Both the position numbers and the translations under genes were made by a program. Shown piece after piece: positions 43,522-55,440 of a stretch of DNA of 64,000 nt. The notes beneath the pieces are model-generated. The model did not search any database. It was not told the origin of the DNA and worked only from the letters and a program-made list of their open reading frames with translations. The DNA is taken from positions 688,001-752,000 of the forward strand of contig CAJNDS010000380.1 of NCBI GenBank assembly GCA_905221605.1. The letters are read 5' to 3'. Source of the DNA: Symbiodinium natans. Taxonomy: Eukaryota; Sar; Dinophyceae; Suessiales; Symbiodiniaceae. How positions within the stretch are numbered: the first letter of the stretch is position 1; each line of letters opens with the position of its first letter.

Positions 43522-44267
43522 GTTGCTGGCGCCTCAGTTGCTTTGCATGGCTTCCAGTGTTCGGGGTTTTTGGTTCAGAGTTTTACAGTCAGCGGTGGCC
43601 GCCAGCCGCAGACTCTGCGCACGTGCTGCAGTCGCGATTTCGCGTTCGGAATTGTGCAATGGCAAGGGCTAAGCCGAAACTCCTGCCAGGTTACTGCCTA
43701 GGCCCTCAACCCCTAAACCCTGGACCTAAACCCCAAAACCCCTGAACTCTAAGGCCTTTCATGGCTTTTTAGAGTTTAAGGGTTTAGTGTCATTCAGGGT
43801 TTCGTATTATTCAGGCTTCAGGGTTTAGTATTGTTCAGGGTTGAACTCTGAGCCTGAACCACACGGCGCGCGCGACGCATGGGTGCCTGGTGGTGAACGA
43901 GGCCCTCGGCCCTGCACCCTAAGCCCTGGAAGCCCTAGAGCGCTAAACCCCAACCTGCAACCCCAGAACCCTGACGCCCAAACTCTAAACCCTAAACCCT
44001 AAAAGCGCGAAACCAAACGAAGAACCCCAAAAAACCGGAAGAATCCCAGAACAAAAGCAAAGGCACGCAACTGTCAAATACCGACATTCCTAAACATCAT
44101 GAACACACGAATCTCAGACACCCTTGATGAAAAAAAAGGTAACTTTGAACCGCAAAGCCTGAAGGTTGCGGAGATCTGCACGCGGTGTCGAAGGCACTGC
44201 CTTCGGGTTAGGGGCCTTCCGACCAAGCAACCGAAAGCGCTAGAGTCCTCATTCTTGGAAAATTGAA

Positions 44268-44270
44268 ACC

Positions 44271-44316
<46 letters not shown>

Positions 44317-44722
44317 ACCCGCAACCCTCAAGCCGCAACCCTCAAGCCTCAAGCCTCAACCCTAAAGCCCCTAAACCCTAAACTTAGGGGGCGCATTGTA
44401 AGGGCACCCTGGGCTTCCTGAGCTTCCGAGTCCGGCTTCAGAGGCCTCCGAGACCTCAACCTCCTAAACCCCAAGCCCTAAACCCTCAACCCCTCAACCC
44501 CTCAACAACCCCCTCAACCCCCTCAACCCCCTCAACCCCCTCAACCCCCTCAACCCCCTCAACCCCCTCAACCCCCTCCCCCTCAACCCCCTCAACCCCC
44601 TCACCCCCTCAACCCCTCAACCCCCTCACCCCCTCAACCCCCTCAACCCCCTCAACCCCCTCAACCCCCTCAAACCCCCTCAAAACCCCCTCAACCCCCT
44701 CAACCCCCTCAACCCCCTTCCC
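44268..44722. repeat. Two homogenised telomere-variant arrays: (CCCTCAA)n and (CCCCCTCAA)n
   Basis: 44268-44350 is a 7-base CCCTCAA array. 44476-44722 is mainly a 9-base CCCCCTCAA array with 8-base members, ending in a C-rich run. A short unique stretch at 44380-44460 separates them. Confidence 0.9.
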
Positions 44723-45224
44723 CCCCCCTCCCCCCCAAACGCCCCACCCCAAAACCCTGCGAGCTGCTGACTGCGCTTGGGAGGCAACTCAAGGTCTTGA
44801 AGCTGTTCCGACGCTCGGCTCAGTGGCTTAGTAGTCGAGTAGGTAACCTTGAACCTTTTTAGGGTATGATAATCTCTATATAATCCTAGGTTAACCGGTT
44901 AACCTTTAGTGTTTCAGGAATTGCAAGGGTTCTTAGGAAGCAAATTTGGAGATTCGTGCTTGCAGGATGGTTACGTCCATAATGGATCATTGGAACTATG
45001 ATGTTTCTGGAAGGGGGTCCCAAGACCAAGTTGAGGGTTCAGGACAGTGAAACCTTTGGCTTTGGGGTGTAGGATGTGTTTTCAAGCCCCTGCTCAGGTT
45101 CTTAAGGATTTGGGGTTCGCTGTGCTGGATCACCCCAGCGATCGTTGTCACTGCCAGTCCGTGTTTATGTGAACGCAATGAAAAGGGAGTACACCAAAAC
45201 ACTCATCAGCCCCCAGCCCTAAAC

Positions 45225-45396
45225 CCCAAACCCTAAACCCTAAACCCTAAACCCCTAACCCCTAAACCCTAAACCCCTAACCCCTAAACCCTAAACCCTA
45301 AACCCTAAACCCGAAACCCGAAACCCTAAGCCCTAAACCCTAAACCCTAAACCCTAAACCCTGAACCCCTGAACCCCTGAACCCCTGAACCCCTGC
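45225..45396. repeat. CCCTAAA array with CCCCTAA and CCCCTGAA blocks
   Basis: Perfect CCCTAAA runs alternate with 7-8-base variants and end in four CCCCTGAA units directly before the acceptor of the 45402 exon. Confidence 0.9.
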
Positions 45397-45401
45397 CGCA
45401 G

Positions 45402-45473
45402 CCCCCGAAGGCAATCGCATCGACGATGGCTGCGTGCCCCACTTCGCGCAGCTGACGGGGGGCCTGGACCAGG
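45402..45473 (+). CDS. LRR-like exon
   Basis: After CTGCCGCAG the frame reads PEGNRIDDGCVPHFAQLTGG and LDQ, with a GC donor. EGNRIDDGCVPHFAQL fits the convex part of ribonuclease-inhibitor LRRs (GN-x-I-x-D-x-G). Confidence 0.55.
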
Positions 45474-46017
45474 GCTGCGGTTTCCCTCCTGTGGGCGTGG
45501 GAGTCTTTCAGCCCTGAACTCCAGAACCTCAGGGTGTGAATAAAGGTTTGGGTCTTAGGGTTCTGGCTGTCGGTGCGAGGCCGAGGAGTTTTGGGGGGTT
45601 TAGGGTGGACGACTTAGGGTTTTTGAAGGGTTGAAGGCCTAGGGGTTCAGGCTCATGGTTCCCAAAAATGTTTAGTTTCGTCGCCCCCGTCGCCCGCCTG
45701 CCGCATTTCTCGCCGGGCCTATCCAGAGTATCCCTGAAGCCCACAGATGATCACGCGGCCGCTGAATAACCCATTCCAGAAACCCCCCCCCCCCTCCACT
45801 CTGTCCATGAAAGGTGGGGATGTTCAAAGTGGTTCATCTTGTTCGGGTTTAGGGCCCTATAGCCACCCCCACCCTGGAGCCCACAGCCCAACAACCCTCT
45901 ACGAGTCTTCAGGGGTTGATTTGAAACTGCTTCCTAATTTTTGGTACCCCTCACCATATATGATTCTTAAAGCCGTAAAGGGTCATTTTGTTTATAGGGC
46001 CCCCTAAACTGCTGTAG

Positions 46018-46100
46018 CCTTGTGGTGGCCCCAGGCTGAAGAGCTGCACAGAGCTTCGCGAAATCCATCTGCGCGCCCGGCTGCTTTTGAACCGACTTGG
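46018..46100 (+). CDS. LRR-like exon
   Basis: After CTGCTGTAG the frame reads RLKSCTELREIHLRARLLLN and ends at GTGGGT. The L-x-x-C-x-x-L-x-x-I-x-L spacing is LRR-like. The following intron starts with TTTAGGG-like DNA. Confidence 0.5.
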
Positions 46101-46927
46101 GTGGGTAGTGGGTTTAGGGGGATTAGGGGGGTTTTGCGCCTCTTGGGGCTTAGGACCTCTTTGGGCTCAGGATTTTCGTAGCCGCTTTTTCCCTGTTGGA
46201 CCAGGTCACACAACAGCTTGTCTGTGCCTGAGACAAGGTGTATTTGTCGACCTGCCGAGTGCATGTGTGTGCAGCGTCATGGCAAGGTCGTACAAATGTG
46301 TGATTGACCTGGCGGACTGTGCAGCTGTCTTACAGAAGTTCTTGCTGATTCCAGCTGTGTTTGGACTGATGACCTGTCACAATCTTCACAGACTCATCGA
46401 CTGTTTTGCGAGTTGTCTCCATGTACTTGCTAGCAGCGTGACGCCTACAGGCGACGCAGCATCGTCGTGGGTCCACACGCCCGCGATGACCTCATTTCTT
46501 GATGCGTCGTGGTTCACGTTGCCTTACAAGGTCATATCTGTTTAGCTCTGCTTTGTCCCAAAGTCCCCAAACTTAACTCCCCAAACCCTAACCCTAACCC
46601 TAACCCAAACCCCAAACCTGGGCCCTCAATGGCTGCTTGCATTTTGAGGTTAACAGTTTCTGCGTCTTTGAGAGGCTATAAGAGGTATATCAGTGAACCC
46701 GAGATTAAGGGCCCATAGTTGGGAACCCCCAAAGCACCCTAAACCCAGAGTGTGGCAAAGAGGCTCTGGCTGCGCGTGGAACAAAACAGCTTCGGCCCAC
46801 CAGGCACCGTCGTCGGCATTTGCTAGGCCCCTGCCCTCAACCCTAAACCCTATATCCCCAAAGCCCTCCGGTGGACCTGACGCCCCCTACGCCATAGACC
46901 CAAGCCCCTCCAAAAACTGTGTGCCAG

Positions 46928-46983
46928 GTGAGCTCCTGAAAGAGCTGGAGTCCCGATTTGGGGTCTGCCCTGGCCTCAGCCAC
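46928..46983 (+). CDS. Exon, possibly of the LRR-like gene
   Basis: After GTGCCAG the frame reads ELLKELESRFGVCPGLSHK. The donor is unclear. Another small candidate is at 47620-47668 (SKKACLHAAERPAGGD). Confidence 0.4.
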
Positions 46984-48057
46984 AAGAGGGGGTTCGCCGA
47001 AGCCTCCCCTCTCGAGGGGGGGGTCAAGGTTTGATTTAGGTTTGGGGTTCAAGGTTTTGGGTTTAGGTCGAATTCCTTGTGTAACCTTTTGACTGCCCCA
47101 AGCCAGGGCCTCCCAGTGCAGGTTCTTAATTTTCGCTTGTGCAAAAACCTGGCATGAAGTCCAGGCAACGAGTCCGCGGGTCTCTCACAGAACAAGAAAG
47201 GTTATGAGTAAACTAAGTCGGGCTGCAAGTATGGTTCCCTTCTGTTACTGCTTGTAGTGACCCGTGAACCTCCAAGCGGTTGCCGAGAAGCCCGCAGAGT
47301 ATCCCAGGAACGCCCGATCCCAGGAATCTGCGGCAAAGCCGTAAGCCGATGAATGCGAAGCTCTCTATCATCCCACAGTATCCCGAATCATGCCTACATA
47401 CGTCCCGTGGGTTGAGGGTTTAGGCAACATGGGCACCATGACTACTAGGCCTCCCAAAGAGGCAGAAATATGGAACAGTCCCCAAGCTCACGTTGGCTCT
47501 TTACTTTCGGGTTGGGTTGACTCACCCTAATGCCAAAGGTACCCCTCCCTTGGGGTTGAGGGTTGATGGTTTCGCGTTGAGGGTTCCCAGTTTAGGGGGT
47601 CGCGTGGAGGGAGGTCGTAGCCTCCAGGTCCAAGAAAGCCTGCCTGCACGCAGCGGAGCGCCCAGCCGGGGGAGACCCTTGGGGCTTAGGGGGTTTCGGG
47701 TTTGAGCTTAGGGATGCGCCCCTAATATGTTCCCTTGGACTTTTCGGGGCTTTAGCGCTTGGGTGTAGGTTTGGGATTTGTGCATCGGTCAGACAAACTG
47801 CATTTAGGATTGGCGATTTTGCGGTTTGGGATTAAGCGGTCTAGGCGTTCGTGGTGAGGGTTCAGGCTTCAGGGTTTGGGATGTGGGGGTTGGTGGCCCA
47901 GTGTCCAGAGCTGTAACGAAACCCACTCCACCCGCACAACGGGTCTTGAATTTTCTTCGCAGCCCTGAGAAGTAGGAGCATCTTCGGGCCCCAGCTCTCC
48001 TGAGCCCTTCAAGCCCTGACATCTTCACCGCTCAGTAAGGTATGTCTCTCAATTCAG

Positions 48058-48464
48058 GGGTCGTGGGCCCAGCCCTGCCCAGGTTCTACTGCAGCCAGGG
48101 CAGCGTGCTGCACATGCCATTCCTGGGCACCGTTGGCAAAGACTACGGCAAAGAAGCCAGCAAGGACTATGGCAAAGACTACAAGGACTACGGCAAAGAC
48201 TACGGCAAAGAGTATGGCAAAGAGTATGGCAAAGAGTATTGCAAAGAGTATGGCAAGGAGTATGCCAAATACTACAGCAAAGACAACGGCCAGGAGTACG
48301 GCAACGAGTACGGCAAGGACTACTACCAGAGCAACCACTATGGCAACAACCACTATGGCAACAACCACAGCACGGACTTCGGCAAAGACCACAACAGGGA
48401 CCAGCGCCAACACGACAGCGACCACTACTACAGCCGAAGCTGCAAGGACCTTCATAAACCCTAA
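48058..48464 (+). CDS. Tyr-Gly-Lys repeat exon
   Basis: After AATTCAG (or from an ATG at 48042) the frame reads VVGPALPRFYCSQGSVLHMP, then about 14 four-residue units of type K-(D/E)-Y-G, then an Asn/His/Asp-rich part (HYGNNHYGNNHSTDFGKDHN) and ends at TAA. The DNA is a 12-base imperfect tandem repeat. Third-base variation keeps the Tyr and acidic positions, which suggests selection on protein. Low-complexity YGK tracts occur in RNA-binding proteins; the RS-rich exons 2 kb downstream could be the same gene, but no joint was established. Confidence 0.5.
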
Positions 48465-48469
48465 TGCCT

Positions 48470-50140
48470 ATGGACCCCCGTCATGCATGAAAAGCCTTCT
48501 TCCTAAGCTAGGCTCTGGGCACTTCCTGAATTAGGTTTTGGGGCCTAGGATTTAGGGTTCAGGGCCTTTAGGGTATACGGTTCGAGGGTTCCTGGGCCCA
48601 ACACAAGCTCCAAGGAGCCCGGCGCTCGTCAGGCATGGGCCCCAGCTGCGTCATGAGATGGGGGCCACACTGGGGGCTTTGACCATACCCACACGAACCC
48701 TCAACCCGAACCATCATGTCGGGCTCCAAACCCGGCAGGCCTCCTGAAGCCCTCCTCGTTCATGAAAGGGGTGGAGAGTTCTCTTTAAATTTTTTCCGCA
48801 CCAGGAACGACCGGAAGCCCCAGTGTTCATAGCCGAGCGGCCGTCGACAAGCTGGCGACGTTGCCTGGATTTAGGGTTTAGGGCTTAGCCTGGACGACCC
48901 GATTTCTCCTCCCAGAACCCGGGTTTAGGGTTTAGAGTTTTGGGTGAACGGCTAGACTTTGCCGCAAGTATCGCGCCCAAATATTCTCATGGCTCATGCA
49001 GCGTCTGTTGTTCATCGACTCTTTTGTCTGTCTGATGCCTTTTGCGAGGCACAAGCTGGCTGCATGTAGGCAATCCAAGGGGACAACGGCGACAAAGGTC
49101 TGTTGGGGAAATCCCAAAACCCGGCCTTAAACACTAAACAGCAGTTCATGCCGAGGTTTGAGGTGCTTTGCTTCGTGAAGGATCATTGGACACTGAAGCT
49201 TCCGGACCCTCCTAAGTAAACTAGGGCTCGTAGCACATCATAGGGCACCTGGCTGTTGAAACTGCAGCAGGGGCTGGAGAAGTACTCAGAAACTTCAAAA
49301 GGCCGAATACGATTCAGGAACACACCTTAAAAGCCATGTAGGTGTCCTTGATATGAGCTAAGGTATACTGGATATGATCTGAGTAGGGCGCGACAGATGC
49401 AAAGCCGTTCCCAGATTTAGGCTTGGGAACCCTAAACCTGAAACCCTAAACCCCAAACGAGTTCGGGGTTCAGGGCTGAGGGCAAGCTGTCGCGCCTGAC
49501 TGAGGGCGCCCAGATGAGGCACACTTTCAGAGCCAGGATTCTGCTAATCAAGTCCTACACGATAAAGCCTGAAACCCAAGACCCTCAATACTACCTCCAG
49601 GCAAAAGGAACAGAGATTCCAATTTAGTGGGTGTGGGGGCCCCGAACTTCTCAGACCTGTCACATATAAGATATATCCACATCCTTAAATAAACACGGTT
49701 TCCGACCCTGCGCGCCAGGACCCTGCCTAGCAGGGAGCCGTTCCCATCAGCCAGGGTCATCAGGCATGGGGATTGCACATCTTTGAACCTTTGGGCTTCT
49801 AGGGTGTAGAGTTTAGGGGTTACCCTTAAACCTTAAGAAGTTGCAACCTGGACACCCAATTTTAACCGTAAACCTCCTCCACCCTGAACCCCGGAATTCT
49901 ACCAAACCCTCAACCCCATTCTGCCCAAGCCCCAAACCTTGAAAAACCCGATTTTCTCCCAAGCCCTACTCACTCCTAAAGCCTCTCAACATGGAAACAT
50001 GCAGCTCCCTCCGCCCTAAACCCCAATATAGGGGGTCGGAATAGTTACTAAAACAACTCCCTTACACTCCCATTAGAATTATACTACAATAACCCCCAAA
50101 CCCTGTTCTAGTTATTAAGGCCCCTATAGTATCCACGCTG
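48470..50140. other. Intronic/intergenic stretch
   Basis: Degenerate telomere-like DNA with one faint island (48822-48868, reads AERPSTSWRR). A MITE-like element closes it at 50027-50131. No other feature seen. Confidence 0.35.
50027..50131. mobile_element. MITE-like element, TATAGGGG family
   Basis: Begins ATATAGGGGGTCGGAATAGT and ends with TTATTAAGGCCCCTATAGT. An inverted relative lies at 52474-52592. The ends share TATAGGGG as a terminal inverted repeat. Confidence 0.65.
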
Positions 50141-50145
50141 AGCAG

Positions 50146-50201
50146 GCTGGATGAGGCTATGCCCGGCATGCCCAGTCGCCCACGGAGCCGCAGTCGCCCA
50201 G
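50146..50201 (+). CDS. RS-rich exon 1 of a splicing-factor-like gene
   Basis: After TGAGCAG one base then LDEAMPGMPSRPRSRSRP, with a GT donor after one base of a Gly codon. Arg-Ser dipeptides are the hallmark of SR proteins, which bind pre-mRNA or spliceosome proteins in the nucleus. The overhang joins exactly to 50904. Upstream exons are not identified. Confidence 0.6.
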
Positions 50202-50903
50202 GTTCCTTGGAGCGGGGAACATGTTTCCGGGAACCCGGAGTTCGGCTCTAAAGGTGGGCCCTAAAGAGTGTGTTCCAGGCAGGCCCTTCTCCCCCCCCCC
50301 CCCCCCCCCCCCCCCCGTCAGAACAGTCGAAGCTCATTTTGTGTTCAGACCCTCCTAAACCCTCAACCCCCACACCCTAAGCCCGGGATGTTTGAAGGAG
50401 CCACTCCTGCGGCAGCCCCCCCGCCCGCTCTTCTTTTTAGGGGCCCAGCATGTGACTCTTGCAGTGCCAACCCCTGACTTCTCCTACTAAACCCTCCGAA
50501 CCCCGCCCGAACAGTGGGTGGGTCCTGTTTAGTTGCTAACCCTTAACCCCTCTGTGGGGGCAGGGCGCGACATTAGCGCCGAACGCCTGAAACCTTTAAG
50601 GGTTTCGGCCCTGAACGACAGAGGTCCCCCAATTCGCCCTCAATGCAGAGAGGAATGATGGATTTGGATGGTTCTGCATATGTCTAAGCTATGTTCGCTA
50701 ATGACGGGGTAGCTCCCTTGAGCCTTGAACGTTTGCCCAGTCCCCCAAAACCCTAAGCCCCAAACCCCCCAAGCCCCAAACCCCCCAAGCCCTAAACCCT
50801 CAAGCCGTGAAACAGCCCTAAACCCCCCAAGCCCTAAACCCTAAACCCCCCAAGCCCTAAACCCTAAACCCCAAAAACCCCCTCAAGCAGCAATAATCCA
50901 AAG

Positions 50904-50985
50904 GCTCGCCGCAAAGACCACGGCAAGCGGAGCGGCCGGCGCTCAGCCGCAGCCGGCGCTCTACAGACGGAGATCGGGCCCGGAG
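50904..50985 (+). CDS. RS-rich exon 2
   Basis: In the phase set by the 50146 exon it reads SPQRPRQAERPALSRSRRST and DGDRA, ending at GTGGTC with two bases over. Read in isolation, another frame also looks basic; the phase join decides. The preceding intron has CCCTAAA-like DNA on its 3' side. Confidence 0.6.
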
Positions 50986-51389
50986 GTGGTCAGGGCTTGG
51001 GGTCTAGTATATCCGATCGTATATGATTGTATAATATGGCATAATTGTGTGATATAGAATATGGAGTACAGAAGATAGAATATAGAATATATGATAGGTC
51101 ATGTTTAATATTGAGTAGCACTAGCATGTCGTTCGTTGGCGGAGGCTTCGGAGTGCAAGCAAGTGCATTTTACGTGGCCCTGCCAGCAGAGGAACTTCTA
51201 CGCTGTTTCAAGCATGTTCTGGCTTTATACTTTTTGTTCAAACTCAGGAATTCAGAGCGTCCATGCCCAAATCCACACTTCGTGGGGGAGTCTAAGGGGG
51301 AAGGGGGTTTACGAGCACATGTTGGCAGAACCGATGCGACGAACTTTCGTCCTTGTGCAGAAACATATTTCTAGATATAGATGATTTAT

Positions 51390-51640
51390 ACTGTATCTTT
51401 ACATGCTTTATGAAAATACAATCTTTAATATTATGTAACAGAATATACCATAGCATTTCTTTCATACTAAAAGCGCACACACACATACATATATATATAT
51501 ACACATTATATTTGTTATACATATAGTATTTATACAGTATGTTATATAAATATATACATATATCTATACACATACATATATGTATATATATATATACATG
51601 TATATGTATATGTGTATACACACATACGACGTATATGATG
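51390..51640. repeat. AT-rich (TA/CA/TG)n microsatellite zone
   Basis: Simple dinucleotide-based sequence in the intron before the His-rich exon. Confidence 0.85.
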
Positions 51641-51846
51641 GGGGTTTAGGTCACAGCTTGTCGGGTTTAGGGTTGAGGCTTACAAGGCCTACGGGCCTGT
51701 AGGGTTTAGGGCTTAGAGGGGTTTAGGGGTTGAGGTTTGGGGAACCCAAAGCCCCAAACCATGGGCTTAAGGTTTGGGGGGTTTCTTTCTAGATGTGCGT
51801 TGGGGAGGGTGGGAAGATCTTAAAACAATGACAGGCGCAGCCGCAG

Positions 51847-52199
51847 CTTGGATGGTCACCACCCAACGAGGCACCGTGACGACAAGGACCACACGTCACA
51901 CCACATTGACCACACGTCGCACCACAGCGACCACAAGTCACACCACATTGACCACCAGTCACACCACAGCGACCACAAGTTACACCACAGCGACCACAAG
52001 TCACACCACAGCCACCACAAGTCACACCGCAGCGATCACAAGTCACACCGCAGCGATCACAAGTCACACCGCAGCGATCACAAGTCACACCGCAGCGATC
52101 ACAAGTCACACCGCAGCGATCACAAGCGCCAGCGCAAAGACAGCAGCAGAAGTCTCGAGCGTCGAAGTCCTCGGAAGCAGCCGCGCTCACCCCTGCAGG
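51847..52199 (+). CDS. His/Lys-rich repeat and RS tail, exon 3
   Basis: Joined in phase to 50985 it opens SLDGHHPTRHRDDKDH, then about 15 five-residue units SHHSDHK/SHRSDHK, then RQRKDSSRSLERRSPRKQPR. The tail is RS-domain-like. The repeat is a 15-base tandem unit; the other + frame gives Thr/Ser repeats and the minus strand a Cys-rich repeat (CDRCGVT), but only this frame fits the splice phase and flanking RS sequence. Likely a nuclear splicing or RNA-processing protein; the histidine tract could also bind metal. Confidence 0.55.
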
Positions 52200-52473
52200 G
52201 CTCTCAGAGTCTTTGGCCACATTGCTGCAGTGAGGTTTTCAGCTCAGAAACGGCGTTGCCCTGGCCAGCTTTCGAGCTTAGAATCCTAAACCCTCAATCC
52301 TAAAGCCAGGGCCCTAAACCCTAAATAAACCGCAGCCCCAAAGAAACAAGCCCTAGTCCTAAGCCCTGAAATTTAACCGGGAAGCAGCTTTTTCTTGCCC
52401 GAAGGCCTGGCTGGGCTTCTCACAGAACATCCGAGAACCCACAAGAAAATCTCGGCAGGAGTGTACTTCTCAG

Positions 52474-52592
52474 CGTAGTATAGGGGCCTTAATAATTAGA
52501 ATAGGGCATGAATAGGGCTTTGGGAGTTACTTTAGTATAATTATACAGGGACCATAAGGGGATAATACTAGTAATTATTCCGACCCCTATAT
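52474..52592. mobile_element. MITE-like element, TATAGGGG family (inverted copy)
   Basis: Its reverse complement aligns over its length with 50027-50131, sharing GGTCGGAATA near one end and TAATTATTAAGGCCCCTATA at the other. It abuts the composite element at 52604. Confidence 0.65.
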
Positions 52593-52603
52593 TAACGGGA
52601 TGC

Positions 52604-54588
52604 GGATCAAAAAAAAATTTATTTAGGATCAAGAAAAAATTTATTTAGGATCAAGAAATAATTTATTCTGTTCTTCCGACGGAGAGAGGGAAGGGGAGGG
52701 AGGGAGGGAGAAAAGGAGGGAGGGAGGGAGAAGGCAGGAAGGAAGGAAGGAAGCAAGGAAGCAAGGAAGCAAGGAAGCAAGGAAGCAAGGAAGCAAGGAA
52801 GGAAGGAAGGAAGGAAAGGAAAGGAAATGAAAGGTCAGGAAAGGAAACATAACATAACATCATATGTTATAATATATATATATATATATATGTATATATA
52901 TGTGTGTGTGTATATATTAAAACAAAGTATAACAAAATATTATAGTGGCATAGAGTAGAATAGAACACAATATCGTATAGTACCTTAAACATATAACAAA
53001 ATCGAAATAGCAAAGCATATATGTATATATGCTGCTTTTTGATATCGAATTCATAATACACAATGCATATTTCTTGTTTGTTTGGCGCCGGGCAAGCTTC
53101 TTCAACGCGTATGAATCCCTTCCAAACCCATGATGCGAGCATTGTGTTTGCAAATGGGGGGGGGGTCTGCCCCCCCCTTCAAACCCCCCGCTGTTTTTTA
53201 AAGCCGGGCAAGCTTGCTTCAAAGCATATGAATATCCTTTCCAAACCAATGATGCGAACGTTGTGTTTGCAAATGGGGGGGGGGGCTGCGCCCCCCCCCC
53301 CCAACCCCCCCCTCTGCTTTCTTAGTCCGGGCAAGCTTGCTTCAAAGCACATGAATCCTTCCAATCCCATGATGCGAGCATTTTTTTTGCAGTAAAACAT
53401 GAAGACACAATAAGATACAGTGGTATACAAGAATATATTACAAAAAGATGCAACAATATACAATAATACACAAAAATACAACAATGTACAAGTATGTACA
53501 AGAATTTGCAGCAGTATACACGTAAAAAAGAATAACTTAGAATAATTTTCAGTAGTTGACAATAATATTCAATAATAGACAACAGTATACAATAATATAC
53601 AAAAGTATACAAAAATATACAATAGGATACAGCCATATATAAAACATTTTTCAAAAATATACAAAAAATGTACAGCAATATAGAAAACACAAAAACACAA
53701 TGACATACAACCATACAAAACAGTGTACAAAATTACAATGATATACAATAGTAGACAATAATATACAATAATATACAATAATATACAATAATATACAATA
53801 ATATACAATAATATACAATAATATACAATAATATACTATAATATACTATAATATAGAATAATCTGCAATAACATACAAAGAAAATTGAATAATATACAAC
53901 AATATACAGTAACCTACAAAAAAAGAGAACAATATACAAGAATTTGAAAAACATTCAATAACATTCAATAATATGCAATATTGTACAAAAAACACAAGAA
54001 AATACAAGGCAATACAAGAATACTCAACAATATAGACAACAATGTACAATAATATGCAAGAATATACAATGTCATACAATAGTATACAAGAATTTCCACA
54101 ACACTATGCCAGAATATACATGCTTCAGAGTATACGCATTTTTTTGAAACTTCTAATGCCAAGATGCCCGCATTGATTTGCAGCCTCTGCAAACTCAGAA
54201 ATGCTGCTATTTACAGTATTTCCAGCCTCTGAAATCGCAGAAATGCTGCTATTTTTAGTATTTGCAGCCTCTGGAAACTCAGAAATGCTGCAGTGTACAG
54301 TATTTCCAGCCTCTGAAAGCGCAGAACTGCTGCAATATCTGCAGCCTCTCTGGAAACTCAGAAATGCTGCTATTTTCAGTAGTTCCCGCATAAATGCTGT
54401 GTTTTTTCGGTATTTAGAGCTTGCGAAGCGGCAGAACTGCTGCGTTTCTGCGCATTTACAGCCTCCGCTCCGCTTGCAAGAAGCCTTCGAAGCCTTCAGT
54501 AAATTATTTTTTGATCCCAAATAAGTTTTTTTTTGATCCGCCTAGAAATAAATTATTTTTTGATCCCAAATAGATTTTTTTTTGATCC
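52604..54588. mobile_element. Composite ~2-kb element with inverted GGATCAAAAA ends
   Basis: The left end has three direct copies of GGATCAARAAAWAATTTATT (52604-52672). The right end has their complements (AAATTATTTTTTGATCC, three copies, 54504-54588). A 12-base direct repeat CCCTATATTAAC flanks it at 52585-52596 and 54593-54604. Inside: a GGGA/GGAA-type simple repeat (52680-52840), three ~120-base units with the word GGGCAAGCTTGCTTCAAAG and G/C runs (53088-53395), AATATACAAT repeats (53400-54110), and about six ~50-base units with CAGCCTCTG and GAAATGCTGC (54180-54480). No transposase ORF. I read it as a non-autonomous element or satellite island. Confidence 0.55.
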
Positions 54589-54783
54589 CCTACCCTATAT
54601 TAACCCCCTCGGCCTTAGGGCAAAGCTCTGCACTGAGGCAGCGTCGGGAGCACATTGCGGCCGATGGCCGCGAACCCGTTCAGGAACCTCTGCCCAGAAG
54701 GCGGCAACATGAGCCGGCCAAGGCATGGGCGTGTACACACAGAGACTGTTACACCGACCTGAAGTCCATGTCCATATGACGAA

Positions 54784-54845
54784 TCCTACCACTACTGCTA
54801 CTGCTACTGCGACAAGTACTGGTACTGCTACTCCTACTCCTACTC

Positions 54846-54908
<63 letters not shown>

Positions 54909-54909
54909 G

Positions 54910-54975
<66 letters not shown>

Positions 54976-55440
54976 CACTACCACTACCACTACCACTACC
55001 ACTACCACTACCACTACCACTACCACTACCACTACCACTACCACTACCACTACCACTACCACTACCACTACCACTACCACCACACCACCACACCACCACT
55101 ACCACTACCTCTACCTACTACCTACCACCTACCACCTACCACCTACGACCTACGACCTACGACCTACGACCTACGACCTACGACCTACGACCGGCGACCG
55201 ACGACCGACGACCGACGACCGACGACCGGCGACCGGCGACCGGCGACCGACGACCGACGACCTACCACCTACCACCTACGACCTACGACCTACGACCTCT
55301 ACTACTCCTCCTCCTACTACTTTCACTACAACAACTACCACCACTACCAGCAGCAGCAGCAGCACCACCACCACCACCACCACCACGTTCACTTCTACTT
55401 CTACTTCTACTGCTACTGCTACTGCTACTGCTGCTGCAAC
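54784..55440. repeat. Large compound trinucleotide/heptanucleotide microsatellite
   Basis: In order: (CTA)n, (CCACTA)n, CCTACCA words, CGACCTA, CGACCGA, CCACCTA and finally (CAC)n and (TCTACT)n. It gives poly-Thr, poly-Val and poly-Ser ORFs that are not genes. Confidence 0.95.

Noticed and set aside
51789-52220. Minus-strand Cys-rich repeat protein (CDRCGVT units)
   Set aside because: The + strand frame joins in phase with two RS-rich exons and has RS sequence flanking the repeat; the minus frame has no splice support.
52641-54520. Hydrophobic or tyrosine-rich minus-strand ORFs
   Set aside because: They arise from GGAA-type and AATATACAAT simple repeats inside the composite element.
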